Below are positions 41,215 through 50,964 of a stretch of DNA of 64,000 bases, in pieces. This DNA is from CAYMDS01 sp964653195 (GTDB lineage: Bacteria; Patescibacteriota; Microgenomatia; Levybacterales; UBA12049): the NCBI GenBank assembly GCA_964653195.1, contig CAZZCX010000001.1, forward strand, positions 66,583 through 130,582, given 5' to 3'. The notes beneath the pieces are model-generated. The model was given only the letters and a program-made list of their open reading frames with translations, was not told the origin of the DNA and searched no databases. The stretch's first letter is position 1. Each line of letters begins with the position of its first letter. The position numbers and the translations under genes were made by a program.

Positions 41215-42057
41215 ATGATTGACGCTCATTGTCATCTCCAGTTCCATAGTTTTAATAATGATTTTGATACTGTTGCTAATAACGCATTTGATGCAGGTGT
41301 TACTGCAATTATAAATGTAGGGACGAAGCTTGATTCAAGTCAAAAGGCTGTTGAGCTTGCGGATAAATATAATAAGATGTATGCAATTGTGGGTGTTCAT
41401 CCGCATCATGCAGATAAAATTGAAGAAACGCATATAAAAGATGGCGGGTGGGTAAATAATTTAGAGCAATTGACAAGGCACCCTAAGGTTATAGGAATTG
41501 GTGAGGTCGGTATGGATTACTTCAGTTATAAATCAAATGGGATAGTAGATCCAAAATTGCAAAAAGAAGTTTTCGAAAAACAGATAGAATTATCTTATCG
41601 GGCAGGTTTACCGCTTCAAATTCATAATCGCCAGGCTGGAGAAGATATTATTTTGATTTTAAGAAAATATAAGAATAAGCTACAGAAAACACCTGGGATG
41701 TTTCATTGCTTTGCTGGAAGCATGGATGTTTTAAAATCGGCACTCGAACTTGGTTTTTATATAGGATTTGATGGAAATGTAACATATAAAGGGTTAGCTC
41801 CTGGTGAGTCAACGGATTTAAAAGCCATTGCCAAATTTGTACCCCTGAATAGGTTAGTTGTAGAGACCGATAGTCCATTTCTTACGCCCGTTCCACTTAG
41901 AGGACAAAGAAATTCTCCTGCAAATGTAATTATTACTGGTAAATTTCTGGCTGAGTTAAAGAATATTGATTTTGAGTTGCTTGTACAAGAGACTTCTAAG
42001 AACGTTTATACTATATTTAGCAAGATGCGAATGGATAACAATTTTGCATCATATTGA
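41215..42057 (+). CDS. TatD-family metal-dependent DNase
   Basis: From ATG 41215 the product has 280 residues and begins MIDAHCHLQF, with the metal pair HxH, which fixes the start (the frame is open to 41185 through promoter DNA). Further ligands: GIGEVGMDY, LPLQIHNRQAG, FHCFAGS and VETDSPFLTPVP. TatD enzymes are 3'-5' DNA exonucleases or related hydrolases acting in repair and DNA turnover. The glycosyltransferase gene follows 18 nt downstream. Confidence 0.93.
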   Translation: MIDAHCHLQFHSFNNDFDTVANNAFDAGVTAIINVGTKLDSSQKAVELADKYNKMYAIVGVHPHHADKIEETHIKDGGWVNNLEQLTRHPKVIGIGEVGMDYFSYKSNGIVDPKLQKEVFEKQIELSYRAGLPLQIHNRQAGEDIILILRKYKNKLQKTPGMFHCFAGSMDVLKSALELGFYIGFDGNVTYKGLAPGESTDLKAIAKFVPLNRLVVETDSPFLTPVPLRGQRNSPANVIITGKFLAELKNIDFELLVQETSKNVYTIFSKMRMDNNFASY

Positions 42058-42075
42058 TAAAATTAATTGACTTTT

Positions 42076-43569
42076 ATGACTGAATTCTTTAACAGATTTT
42101 TCACACGATATCCGGTGAAAACGAAGAGAGTACTGGAGATAGTACCTGGTTTATTGACGTGGATTATAATAAGTCTGCCTATTTGGGGTTCGATACTGTT
42201 TCCCGGTCCCTTAGCATATGGAATATTATTTTTTGATGTGTTTTATTTTTATAAATCATTTCAACTTGCATTTACAGCATATATCGGTTCGCAAAAAATA
42301 AAAAAATCAGAAAAAGAAAACTGGGTGAATAAGATAGATATCAGTAATCCTTCTTCAAAAGTAAATCATATAATTATCGTTCCGAACTATAAAGAGCGTT
42401 TTGATAAGTTAAATCGGACACTAGCCAACTTGGCACTACAGACTTATCCTCTAGATCGTATACATGTAATTCTAGCTATGGAGGCTAGAGAGGAAGAAGC
42501 GAAGGAAAAAGCTGAGAAACTAATTAATGAATATAAAAATAAATTCGGTACAATTATGGCTACTTATCATCCCGATATCCTAGGAGAAGTTAAAGGAAAA
42601 TCTTCAAATCAGGCTTATGCAGGAAGAGAGATATATAAATTACTTGTAGATAAAGGAAAACTAAATTTAGAGCTTACAACTGTAACAACTACAGATGCTG
42701 ACGCAATTTTTGATAAACAATATTTTGCGTATTTGACTTATAAATTTATAAACGATAACAAACCATTTAATAAGTTTTGGCAGTCAGCAATTGTATTTTA
42801 TAATAATATGTGGCTTGTACCATCCCCTATTCGAATTATTTCATTTTTTGGAAGTTTATGGCGTATTGGTTTACTTGTACAAAAAGATAGACTCTTAACA
42901 CATTCTACTTATTCGTTATCTCTGAAACTTTTAAAAGATATCGATTTTTGGGATGCCGATGTTATTCCTGAGGATTACCGCATTTTCTTTAAAGCTTTTT
43001 ATAGAAAAAAAGGTGAGATTTGGGTAGAACCTGTATTTCTAAAGACGTCGATGGATGCTGCATTATCAGTCGGCTATATAAATAGTCTAAAAAATAAGTA
43101 TCATCAGGAGAGAAGATGGTCCTGGGGAGTTTCAGATAATCCGTTATTTATTAAATGGTGGTTTACAGTACCAGGTGTACCATTTTTCAGAAAGACTCTG
43201 CTAATTTTTTATGTCTTTACTGATCATTTATTATGGCCGACAAACTGGTTTATAATTACAGTTTTTGCCAATGTAATGCCTATATTAAATCCTGTTTATT
43301 CAAGGACGACTTTAGGCTATACTCTACCGAGTCTAGCTGGTTTTATATTGACTGTTACCTTATTATCTCTAATTATTATGATTTACATTGATTATAGAAA
43401 TAGACCAACTCATGTAAAATTGACATGGTACAGAAAGCTCATTTTCCCATTTGAATTTATATTAATGCCACTTGTAGGCTTTTTTCTTTCTTCACTTCCG
43501 GCGCTTATTTCACATACTCAACTAATGTTTGGAAAAAGAATGGAATACAAGGTAACTGATAAGGTCTAA
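42076..43569 (+). CDS. Membrane glycosyltransferase family 2
   Basis: From ATG 42076, 497 residues (a TTG at 42067 is possible). There are two N-terminal spans, then a GT-A domain (IIVPNYKERFDKL, the DAD metal motif in TTDADAIFD, catalytic PEDYRIFFKAF and ERRWSWGVSD like the Q/RxxRW motif), and three or four C-terminal spans. This is the layout of processive or lipid-linked sugar transferases. First gene of an envelope sugar cluster reaching to 47489. Confidence 0.85.
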   Translation: MTEFFNRFFTRYPVKTKRVLEIVPGLLTWIIISLPIWGSILFPGPLAYGILFFDVFYFYKSFQLAFTAYIGSQKIKKSEKENWVNKIDISNPSSKVNHIIIVPNYKERFDKLNRTLANLALQTYPLDRIHVILAMEAREEEAKEKAEKLINEYKNKFGTIMATYHPDILGEVKGKSSNQAYAGREIYKLLVDKGKLNLELTTVTTTDADAIFDKQYFAYLTYKFINDNKPFNKFWQSAIVFYNNMWLVPSPIRIISFFGSLWRIGLLVQKDRLLTHSTYSLSLKLLKDIDFWDADVIPEDYRIFFKAFYRKKGEIWVEPVFLKTSMDAALSVGYINSLKNKYHQERRWSWGVSDNPLFIKWWFTVPGVPFFRKTLLIFYVFTDHLLWPTNWFIITVFANVMPILNPVYSRTTLGYTLPSLAGFILTVTLLSLIIMIYIDYRNRPTHVKLTWYRKLIFPFEFILMPLVGFFLSSLPALISHTQLMFGKRMEYKVTDKV

Positions 43570-43588
43570 TTTTTAGTGAATAGTTGTT

Positions 43589-43594
43589 TATAAT
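43589..43594 (+). promoter_or_regulatory. -10 box for GT-C gene
   Basis: Perfect TATAAT ends 9 nt before the ATG at 43604; predicted leader about 3 nt. Confidence 0.4.
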
Positions 43595-43603
43595 TCTCCG
43601 TCT

Positions 43604-45112
43604 ATGAAAATTATCTCAAAATTTTTTTATATAAGGAGTTCTTATATTCTATTAATACTTTGTTTAATATTTTTTCTTCTTCGATTACCCTCATTATTCG
43701 AACCGAATTGGTATGGCGACGAAGGGATATATCAATCTATTGGTTTTAGTATACGAGCTGGAAGACAGTTTTATACAGGTGTATGGGACAATAAGCCGCC
43801 CTTATTATTTGTAATTTACGCACTTGTTAATGGTGACCAATTTTTGGCACGTTCGTTTTCGTTATTATTTGGTTTAGGAGCCGTTGTTTCTTATTTTCTT
43901 CTATCAAGTAAAGTATTTTTAAATAAGTCAGTATGCATCTTTACTACTTTTATATTTGTTCTGCTGTTTGGTTTACCTATTATTGAGGGTAATATCGCAA
44001 ACTCTGAAAATTATATGCTGTTGCCTATTCTAGTTTCTGCTAATTTAGCATATCCAGTTCTAATTTTGTTTGACACGAAATTAAAAAAGTATCAGATTGT
44101 AAGATTGTTTATATCTGGAATGATCCTATCTTTAAGTTTCTTAATAAAGATCGTTTCTGTATTTGATTTTGCTGCATTTTTGACAATTGGGATTATAATA
44201 TATTTTCATAATATTAGTATTTCACATGGAAATTATCTTAATAAAGGGAAAACATTGTTAAAGAATTTGGGCATTTTTATCTTAGGGTTTGTTTTCCCAA
44301 TATTTATTTCTATTTTTTATTTTAATGCCTTAGGAATTCTTCCATACTATTTAGATGCAGCATTTGGTAGAAACGTAAGTTATGTTGGTTGGGCAAATTA
44401 TTTTATAATTCCCCAAGGCTTACTCTATTTGAGGATTATACTTTTAGGTTTATTTGTACTTTTACTATTTATTAAAAGAAATCTATTTTCACGAAGTTCT
44501 ATCTTCGTTCTAGTATGGTTAGGATTCTCTTTGTTTAACGTGTTTTTTTCATTTCGTCCATATACTCATTATGTGCTGTTGGTTTTGCCAAGTTTATTAT
44601 TATTTATAGGAATTAGTGGAAATAGGAAAGATTTTATATATAAAATTAGAATTCTTGTAGTAAGCTTGTTTATTTCCTTATTGCTCTTTTCCCATTTCCC
44701 TTATTGGAGCTTATTAAAAACTATTAAATATTATAATAATTATATTTATTTTATATCTGGTAGTATTAATTTTCAGACTTATCAGTCGTTTTTTGATACT
44801 AGAAACGTAAAGGATTACATTATTGCATCTTATATAAAAAGTCATACAAGCCCGCGTGATGTAGTATTTCTTTGGGGTAATAGCGCGCAGATTTATCCTC
44901 TTTCTCAAACTATTCCCCCAGGAAGATATTCGGCTGCTTATCATATAGGAACAGATAAAAACAATATTTTAGAAACTGAGAAAGCATTAAAACAAACTAA
45001 GCCGAAATTTATTATAATTACCCAGGATGTCATTCAATTTCCATTCGATTTATCTAATTATATGCATGTATTGACGATTGAAGATGTACAAATTTATGAA
45101 AGAACAATTTAA
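43604..45112 (+). CDS. GT-C membrane glycosyltransferase (family 39/ArnT-like)
   Basis: 502 residues and about ten to twelve spans. The first outer loop has YGDEGIYQSIGFSIRAG with the D-E catalytic/metal pair and then WDNKPPLLFVIYAL, the NKPP motif of PMT/ArnT-type enzymes. They move a sugar from a polyprenyl-phosphate donor to an acceptor on the outer membrane face. Which acceptor is unknown. The C-terminal ~120 residues form an outer soluble part. Confidence 0.88.
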   Translation: MKIISKFFYIRSSYILLILCLIFFLLRLPSLFEPNWYGDEGIYQSIGFSIRAGRQFYTGVWDNKPPLLFVIYALVNGDQFLARSFSLLFGLGAVVSYFLLSSKVFLNKSVCIFTTFIFVLLFGLPIIEGNIANSENYMLLPILVSANLAYPVLILFDTKLKKYQIVRLFISGMILSLSFLIKIVSVFDFAAFLTIGIIIYFHNISISHGNYLNKGKTLLKNLGIFILGFVFPIFISIFYFNALGILPYYLDAAFGRNVSYVGWANYFIIPQGLLYLRIILLGLFVLLLFIKRNLFSRSSIFVLVWLGFSLFNVFFSFRPYTHYVLLVLPSLLLFIGISGNRKDFIYKIRILVVSLFISLLLFSHFPYWSLLKTIKYYNNYIYFISGSINFQTYQSFFDTRNVKDYIIASYIKSHTSPRDVVFLWGNSAQIYPLSQTIPPGRYSAAYHIGTDKNNILETEKALKQTKPKFIIITQDVIQFPFDLSNYMHVLTIEDVQIYERTI

Positions 45113-45449
45113 TTTTTTACTTCAGGATAGGATTGCGCGAGTAAGTTATCTATTTTCTTTATTATTAATAATAAGTGCTTTCATATATATTATTTATATA
45201 TATCAGAAATTACCTCCTTTGATTCCTATTTTTAATCAACTTCCATGGGGCATACAAAGACTGGGGGAAAAAGTTATGATTTTTCTACCTTTTTGTATCA
45301 ATTCTGTTCTGTTTATTATAAATATTGTTTTTTCTTTAAGAGTTTATAAAAAAATGCCACTCGTTGTAAGAATGATAAGTATTACAACTTTTTTTATAAG
45401 TTTTACTTTGTGGATTTTCCTAATAAGAACTATTCTATTAATAACTTAA
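45096..45449 (+). CDS. Small membrane protein, DUF1648-like
   Basis: 117 residues from ATG 45096 (an in-frame ATG at 45078 adds six residues). There are three apparent spans, and between the first two LPPLIPIFNQLPWGIQRLG, close to the loop of DUF1648-like proteins seen in CPR. It overlaps the end of the GT-C gene by 17 nt and precedes the phosphotransferase gene, so it belongs to the envelope cluster. Role unknown. Confidence 0.6.
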   Translation: MKEQFNFLLQDRIARVSYLFSLLLIISAFIYIIYIYQKLPPLIPIFNQLPWGIQRLGEKVMIFLPFCINSVLFIINIVFSLRVYKKMPLVVRMISITTFFISFTLWIFLIRTILLIT

Positions 45450-45454
45450 ATTAT

Positions 45455-46549
45455 ATGTTTATTGATGAAAAAATTATAAATCTAGTACTTTTACCTTTTA
45501 TCATCTCTCTAATAATTACAATAATAATTACTCCACTAGTAATTTATTTTACTAAAAGGTATGGTTTGATGGATGATCCAAAGAGAAAACATCCGGCAAT
45601 TCTACACAGCAAACCTTTGCCGCGGGGTGGAGGAATCGCTTTATTCTTTGGTGCATTCTTCGCATCCGTTTTATTGCTCCCTTGGAACAATATAACTGGA
45701 GCAATTTTCTTGTCCGCCTTTATTGCGTTAAGTATTGGTGTAATTGATGATGCACTTAACGCAAAATCTAAAGAAATTTCTCCTTATTTCCGATTTCTGG
45801 TTAATATATTATGTGCAGTTATTGTCGTAGGTAGCGGAATAACGGTTCCGTTTATCACTCATCCCGCCGGAGGTATACTTCACTTTGATTCTATTTTAAT
45901 CTTCAATTATTTGGGGCTCACATTAACGTTAGCGCAAGTTGTAGCTGTATTATGGATTGTGTGGGTTATAAATATGCTTAATTGGAGTAGCGGAGTGGAC
46001 GGACAAGTGTCGGGAATTCTTGCAATTGCTGCAATCGTAATAGGTATATTAAGTTTAAGATTTACATCTAATGAGTTAGTGCTTATAGACACAAAACTTT
46101 CTTTTATAATTGCAGGTACAAGTCTAGGATTTTTATTTTACCATTTTCATCCTTCAAAAATTCTCCCGGGATATGGTGCGACAGCTCTCTATCTATTGGT
46201 TGCAGTAGTCTCAATACTATCAAGTTCTAAGTTAGCGACTGCGATTTTAGTTTTAGGTATTCCATCAGTTGATGCAATGTTTACTATAATAAGAAGAATT
46301 TTATCAAGAAAGTCACCTTTCTCTGGCGATAGAAAGCATCTTCACCATATATTATTAGACTTAGGCTTAAGTCAACGTAAGATTGCGTTGTTTTACTGGT
46401 TGATATCTGCTATAGTTGGTGTAATTACTCTACAGCTACAAAGTCAGGGTAAATTTTTTGTACTTTTAGGAATGTGGGTAACAATATTTGGTAGTCTAAT
46501 TTTTCTACATTTGCTTTTATGGCACAAGCATGAAAAAAACAACGATTGA
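45455..46549 (+). CDS. Polyprenyl-phosphate sugar-1-phosphate transferase (WecA/TagO/MraY family)
   Basis: From ATG 45455, 364 residues and about ten spans. Motifs are DDPKRKHPAILHSKPLPRGGG, GVIDDALNAKSKE (metal Asp pair), INMLNWSSGVDGQ and GDRKHLHHILLDLGLSQRK. The enzyme links a sugar-1-phosphate (often GlcNAc-1-P) to undecaprenyl phosphate at the inner membrane face, the first step of wall-polymer synthesis. NWSSGVDG (instead of NxxDGLDG) and the HHxLLDLG loop place it nearer WecA/TagO than MraY. The frame upstream of 45455 overlaps the previous gene. Confidence 0.88.
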   Translation: MFIDEKIINLVLLPFIISLIITIIITPLVIYFTKRYGLMDDPKRKHPAILHSKPLPRGGGIALFFGAFFASVLLLPWNNITGAIFLSAFIALSIGVIDDALNAKSKEISPYFRFLVNILCAVIVVGSGITVPFITHPAGGILHFDSILIFNYLGLTLTLAQVVAVLWIVWVINMLNWSSGVDGQVSGILAIAAIVIGILSLRFTSNELVLIDTKLSFIIAGTSLGFLFYHFHPSKILPGYGATALYLLVAVVSILSSSKLATAILVLGIPSVDAMFTIIRRILSRKSPFSGDRKHLHHILLDLGLSQRKIALFYWLISAIVGVITLQLQSQGKFFVLLGMWVTIFGSLIFLHLLLWHKHEKNND

Positions 46550-47489
46550 CTATTTCCGCTTGCTTCGTCCTCGACAATGGATAAAGAATTTTGCAATCTT
46601 TGCTGCTTTAGTTTTTTCAGGATCGATGCTTGATCCATTTTATTTCAGATCTGCAATTTTCGGATTTCTTATTTTTTGTGCTATATCAAGTGCAATTTAC
46701 ATTATCAATGATCTCTTTGATATCTCTAAAGATAAATTACACCCTTTTAAAAGATTCCGACCACTAGCACATGGAGATGTTTCAGTGAAAGGTGCAATTA
46801 TACTTGCAATCATCCTAACACTAATTTCTCTTATCGGAAGTTATTCGATATCACTACCTTTTTTCGCTATAACTGCTATATATTTAATCCTTCAACTTTC
46901 ATACTCAATTGGTTTAAAGCATATTGCGGTAATTGATATTCTTGCATTGGCAGGTGGGTATATTTTAAGAGTATATGCTGGTGAAATAGTAATCGGATAT
47001 CAATATCATATATCTGTATGGTTACTTTTAACGACAATTTCACTTTCACTTTTTCTTGCGGTAGGGAAAAGAAGGCGTGAATTGACACTTGTATCTCAGC
47101 ACGGGGGAAGTAATATTGCGGCAGTAAGAAAGTCACTTTCTCATTACTCTGAAAGACTTCTGGATGTTTATGCTTCAATATTTGCCACTTCCACGTTTAT
47201 TTCATATTCTCTTTTTACTTTTCTTGAAAATTCACAAGACTTGCGAACCATCACAAATGATGTTTTCTTGCCAGAGTTTTTACCTAGTTATCTTCAGAGA
47301 AAATGGTTAATGATTACAATTGTACCTGTCGTATATGGCTTAATGAGGTATCTTCAAGATATATATGAAAAGCATGAAGGAGAAAGTCCGGAAAGAGTAC
47401 TTTTTACTGATAAACTATTGCTATCGACAGTGATCCTGTGGGCGTTTTTGGTCTTTATCGTCATTTATGTTATTGGTGGTCAAGCTTAA
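46530..47489 (+). CDS. UbiA-family decaprenyl-phosphate phosphoribosyltransferase-like
   Basis: 319 residues, about nine spans. RLLRPRQWIKNFAIFAAL at the start, the metal motif NDLFDISKDKLHPFKRFRPLA, and FLAVGKRRRELTLV match DPPR synthase (actinobacterial Rv3806c type), which joins PRPP and a polyprenyl phosphate to start polyprenyl-arabinose. It overlaps the phosphotransferase gene by 20 nt. With the GT-C enzyme it suggests a lipid-linked pentose used on the cell surface; the later epimerase genes are not in the window. Confidence 0.82.
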   Translation: MKKTTIDYFRLLRPRQWIKNFAIFAALVFSGSMLDPFYFRSAIFGFLIFCAISSAIYIINDLFDISKDKLHPFKRFRPLAHGDVSVKGAIILAIILTLISLIGSYSISLPFFAITAIYLILQLSYSIGLKHIAVIDILALAGGYILRVYAGEIVIGYQYHISVWLLLTTISLSLFLAVGKRRRELTLVSQHGGSNIAAVRKSLSHYSERLLDVYASIFATSTFISYSLFTFLENSQDLRTITNDVFLPEFLPSYLQRKWLMITIVPVVYGLMRYLQDIYEKHEGESPERVLFTDKLLLSTVILWAFLVFIVIYVIGGQA

Positions 47490-47524
47490 ATAAGAATATA
47501 TTTAGTTTTTAAGTATCTTAATAT

Positions 47525-48391
47525 TTAATTAATATTTTTAGAAGCATAGTCAGCGCTAATCCATCCACTTTCACTATTTTCCAGTTTCACTTTATACCAT
47601 CCCGGAGTTTCTTCAATTAGATCAAAAATTTGTCCCTCTAAAACTCTGGAGACTTCAATTGCTGAAAGTGTTGGTTCACTTCTGACACGGAGAAAACCAT
47701 TTGGAGTTTCAAGTATAGTTACTTTTCCTAAATTTTTTGAAAGAAGGGGAGTAGGTGTTAATGCTCCGGAGATACTTGATGTTGGGGATATTGAAGGGGT
47801 TACTATTTCATCAAGCAAACCTAAATAAACTATGGCAACTAATTTAAATCCCTTGGGAGTCCGAACTCTAACATTTTTATCTTTATAACCGTCCTTTTTT
47901 ATTCTTAAAGCATGGTCAGAATCGGTTACTGATTCAGCTTTGTATGGCGACGTACCCTCATATTTGCTATCAAGGTATACATCAGCTTTTCCGGGTATAG
48001 TTAGAACCAACAATTCAGATCTGTTTTTATCATCTATTGCTTCAAGCGAAACAATACTACCCTCAGAAGTAGCACCTATACCGAACTTTCTATCGACTAC
48101 TGTTAAAACTCCTTTTGTAATTTTTATTTTATCTTGAAATTCATTAGTTTTCCCGTCAACCGGCACCAATCTCAACGTATACTCACCGTTTCTTAACATA
48201 TTCGTCGGTTCACATTTGCAAAGTGGTGTGGTACCGATATATTTATCATCAAGATAAACTTTGGTAAACGGTTTTGAAGTTACTTGAAGTGCACCTTTAC
48301 CCAAATCTCCTAGTACAAATATCCTAACAATTGCAAATATAATAATTGCTGTAAGAATTATAGGTATAATAAGATATATTATTTTCTTCAT
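47525..48391 (-). CDS. Membrane-anchored PEGA and SH3 domain protein
   Basis: 288 residues. An N-terminal anchor (~5-27) is followed by two PEGA-like repeats (VTSKPFTKVYLDDKYIGTTPL ~38-60; TIPGKADVYLDSKYEGTSPY ~130-150), a Ser/Thr/Pro linker, and a bacterial SH3 domain (~220-285: GFLRVRSEPTLSAIEV, GWYKVKLENSESGWIS). All soluble parts should be outside, where SH3 domains often bind cell-wall peptides. Probable envelope protein; partner unknown. It lies downstream of lysS on the same strand. Confidence 0.82.
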   Translation of the reverse strand: MKKIIYLIIPIILTAIIIFAIVRIFVLGDLGKGALQVTSKPFTKVYLDDKYIGTTPLCKCEPTNMLRNGEYTLRLVPVDGKTNEFQDKIKITKGVLTVVDRKFGIGATSEGSIVSLEAIDDKNRSELLVLTIPGKADVYLDSKYEGTSPYKAESVTDSDHALRIKKDGYKDKNVRVRTPKGFKLVAIVYLGLLDEIVTPSISPTSSISGALTPTPLLSKNLGKVTILETPNGFLRVRSEPTLSAIEVSRVLEGQIFDLIEETPGWYKVKLENSESGWISADYASKNIN

Positions 48392-48445
48392 ACAGGATAA
48401 AAGTTACTATTACAAAAATTAAAAAGCAGCAAGTACCTATAAAGC

Positions 48446-49894
48446 TTAATCTTCTCTTTTCAGTGTAGGAAAGAGCACAACTTCCTTTACAGCCCAGGTG
48501 TTGGTGAAAAACATGGTCAATCGTTCTATGCCAATACCTATTCCGCCTAATGGAGGCATACCATATTCCATTGCAGTTAAAAAGTCTTCATCGACTTGTT
48601 GCCCTTCAGACTTATCTTTTCTTGATGCTTTTGTGTCTGACTCAAATCGTTTACGTTGAATTGCGGGATCCGTGAGTTCAGACCAGCCGTCACAGATTTC
48701 TTTACCATTTATATAGCCTTCAAATCTTTCTACCCATCCGGGTTTCGTTCTATGAGTTTTAGATAGTGGGCTTACATCTTCAGGATAATCTATGATAAAC
48801 GTTGGTTCTATTAAGGTTTTAGGAATTGTATGTTCAAAAATCATAAAAATAAGTTGCCCTTTAGTTTCTCCACCGATGATATCTGCCTCAGGTAGGTGTT
48901 CTTTTGCATACAGCAATAGACTCTCTGTAGTTTCTTTATCTACGTCTATATTTAATTGTTGTTTCATAATAGCACTCATTGTTATACGAGGCCATTTGCC
49001 TCCTAGATTTATATTTTTATCATCAATTTTTATAACAGTCGTGCCATATAACTTCATAGCAAGGTGTTTAAATAAGCCTTCCGCAAGATCCATAACCCTA
49101 TGATAATCAGCATAGGCTTCATACCATTCAAGCATGGAAAATTCTGGAAAATGAGTCTGATCGATTCCTTCATTTCGGAAATCTTTAGCAATTTCATAGA
49201 CCTTCTCATATCCTCCGACGACTAATCTTTTTAGATAGAGCTCATCCGCAATTCGAAGATAAAAATTCTGTCCCAGTGCGTTTACATGTGTTGTAAAGGG
49301 TCGTGCGTTTGCACCGCCATATAAAGGTTGAAGTACTGGTGTTTCAACTTCCCAGAACCCTTCTTTATCTAAAAACTCTCTAATTCCACTTACTAGTTTA
49401 GATTTTAAATTAAACCTTTCTCTTACAGATGGATTCATTAATAGATCAAGATAACGTTTTCTAAATCTGGTTTCAACGTCTTTTAAGCCATACCACTCAC
49501 CCGGGAGTGGACGAAGCGCTTTTGTTAAGAGAGTATATGATTTAGGCATGATTGAGATTTCTCCAGCTACCGTTTTTATAACCTCACCTTCTATGCCAAC
49601 AAAATCACCGGTATCAATAAGTTTAAGATTTTTATAGGCTTCATTCCCTAATAGATCTTTTTTAAAGAATATCTGAATTTTGCCTGTTTCATCTTTTAAG
49701 TCTGCAAAGGCAATATTTCCGTGGGTTCGCCAAGAAAATAACCTTCCGGCTGTTTTTACTATTTTTCCTTCATTTTTAAGCGCGTCACTCACTGAATGAA
49801 GTTTCTCAAAAGATGGCGCATATGGATTCCAGCCGATTGACTTAATTTGTTTTAGAGTTTCATTTCTGTCTTTTACCAAGTTTGAATTATCCAT
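48446..49894 (-). CDS. lysS: Lysyl-tRNA synthetase, class II
   Basis: 482 residues. The N-terminal OB anticodon domain (VKTAGRLFSWRTHGNIAFADL) is followed by the class II core: motif 1 near RERFNLKSKLVSGIREFLD, motif 2 KDFRNEGIDQTHFPEFSMLE and motif 3 GGIGIGIERLTMFF. Length is normal. It charges tRNA-Lys. It ends the minus-strand gene run from greA but has its own -10 box giving a leaderless start. Confidence 0.96.
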   Translation of the reverse strand: MDNSNLVKDRNETLKQIKSIGWNPYAPSFEKLHSVSDALKNEGKIVKTAGRLFSWRTHGNIAFADLKDETGKIQIFFKKDLLGNEAYKNLKLIDTGDFVGIEGEVIKTVAGEISIMPKSYTLLTKALRPLPGEWYGLKDVETRFRKRYLDLLMNPSVRERFNLKSKLVSGIREFLDKEGFWEVETPVLQPLYGGANARPFTTHVNALGQNFYLRIADELYLKRLVVGGYEKVYEIAKDFRNEGIDQTHFPEFSMLEWYEAYADYHRVMDLAEGLFKHLAMKLYGTTVIKIDDKNINLGGKWPRITMSAIMKQQLNIDVDKETTESLLLYAKEHLPEADIIGGETKGQLIFMIFEHTIPKTLIEPTFIIDYPEDVSPLSKTHRTKPGWVERFEGYINGKEICDGWSELTDPAIQRKRFESDTKASRKDKSEGQQVDEDFLTAMEYGMPPLGGIGIGIERLTMFFTNTWAVKEVVLFPTLKRED

Positions 49895-49900
49895 TCGTAT

Positions 49901-49906
49901 ATTATA
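49901..49906 (-). promoter_or_regulatory. -10 box for lysS
   Basis: Perfect TATAAT on the minus strand ends 6 nt before the ATG (49894), so transcription should start at the A of the ATG. Confidence 0.45.
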
Positions 49907-49953
49907 AAGATTCTTTTGGGTAAGTGGAAGCTCTATTTTATATTTGGGCTTAA

Positions 49954-50931
49954 CTAATGTACGATTTCTACTTCGGGTTCGAGACTAAAGCCAAACGTTG
50001 CTAAAAATTTATTTTGAATTGCACCAATTACTTTTAATACATCACTTGCTTTAGCGTGATTAAGATTAACTATAAATAAAGCATGTTTTTCCGAAATTTG
50101 TGCATCACCAATACGCAGCCCTTGAAGACCCAATCGTTGAATAAGGTATGCAGATGCTACTTTGCCATACCATTTTTTTTCAATTTTTTCCTTAAGATCA
50201 GGAAAAACTTTTAAAATCTTTTCTATTTTTTCAGGCTCTCTAATATTCTTAAATACTGAACCGCAATTAGGATACTCAAGCGGGTGTTTATTTTTACGAT
50301 CTTGAATACGTAGATTATAAATTTCCCATGCTTTTTGAGTTTCGATACTTGACGCTGGATTTAGTTGAAATGTGGCAGAAATAACTATCATCCTGTTAGG
50401 ATTTTCTTTTATCAGGCTATGTCTATATGAGAAATTTAATTCCTTATTTGACAATTTCTTAATTTCAAATTTATCTTTATTAGTTTTGATTAAAACTTCT
50501 GCTTCGTAAAGTGTATCTTGTATTTCAGATCCATATGCGCCAACGTTTCCTCGTATTGCTGCTCCAACTGAGCCAGGTAAACCCCCAGCCCACTCTAGTC
50601 CTGTAAAGTTATTTCTAAGAGCATATGTAATAACGGTATCTAATGCGGTACCTGCAAAAGTGACTATATCTTTTTGTGTATTAATTGCGATTTCTGTTTG
50701 CTTATTATAATCCTCTGTTATTTTAATAACTGCTCCTTTAAATGGGTTGTCTGAAAATACAAGGTTTGTACCATATCCACATATAAATATTTTTTCGATA
50801 CCTTGTTTATTTATAAAATTGATGGCTTCAAAAATATCTTTTTTGTTATTGCACGTCAGTAAATACTGAGATATGCCTCCGATTTTATACCATAGAACCT
50901 CTGAAAGTTGTATATTTTCTTGAATAATCAT
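49954..50931 (-). CDS. murB: UDP-N-acetylenolpyruvoylglucosamine reductase
   Basis: MurB reduces UDP-GlcNAc-enolpyruvate to UDP-MurNAc in peptidoglycan synthesis. 325 residues with FAD-binding ICGYGTNLVFSDNPFKG, LEWAGGLPGSVGAAIRGNVGAYG, FSYRHSLIKE, the catalytic-Ser region LEYPNCGSVFKN, AQISEKHALFIVN and the end LEPEVEIV. The presence of murB supports a peptidoglycan wall. It lies 33 nt after aclA. Confidence 0.95.
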   Translation of the reverse strand: MIIQENIQLSEVLWYKIGGISQYLLTCNNKKDIFEAINFINKQGIEKIFICGYGTNLVFSDNPFKGAVIKITEDYNKQTEIAINTQKDIVTFAGTALDTVITYALRNNFTGLEWAGGLPGSVGAAIRGNVGAYGSEIQDTLYEAEVLIKTNKDKFEIKKLSNKELNFSYRHSLIKENPNRMIVISATFQLNPASSIETQKAWEIYNLRIQDRKNKHPLEYPNCGSVFKNIREPEKIEKILKVFPDLKEKIEKKWYGKVASAYLIQRLGLQGLRIGDAQISEKHALFIVNLNHAKASDVLKVIGAIQNKFLATFGFSLEPEVEIVH

Positions 50932-50964
50932 ATTTTTTATAAATTAGCTTATTTATACTACTCT

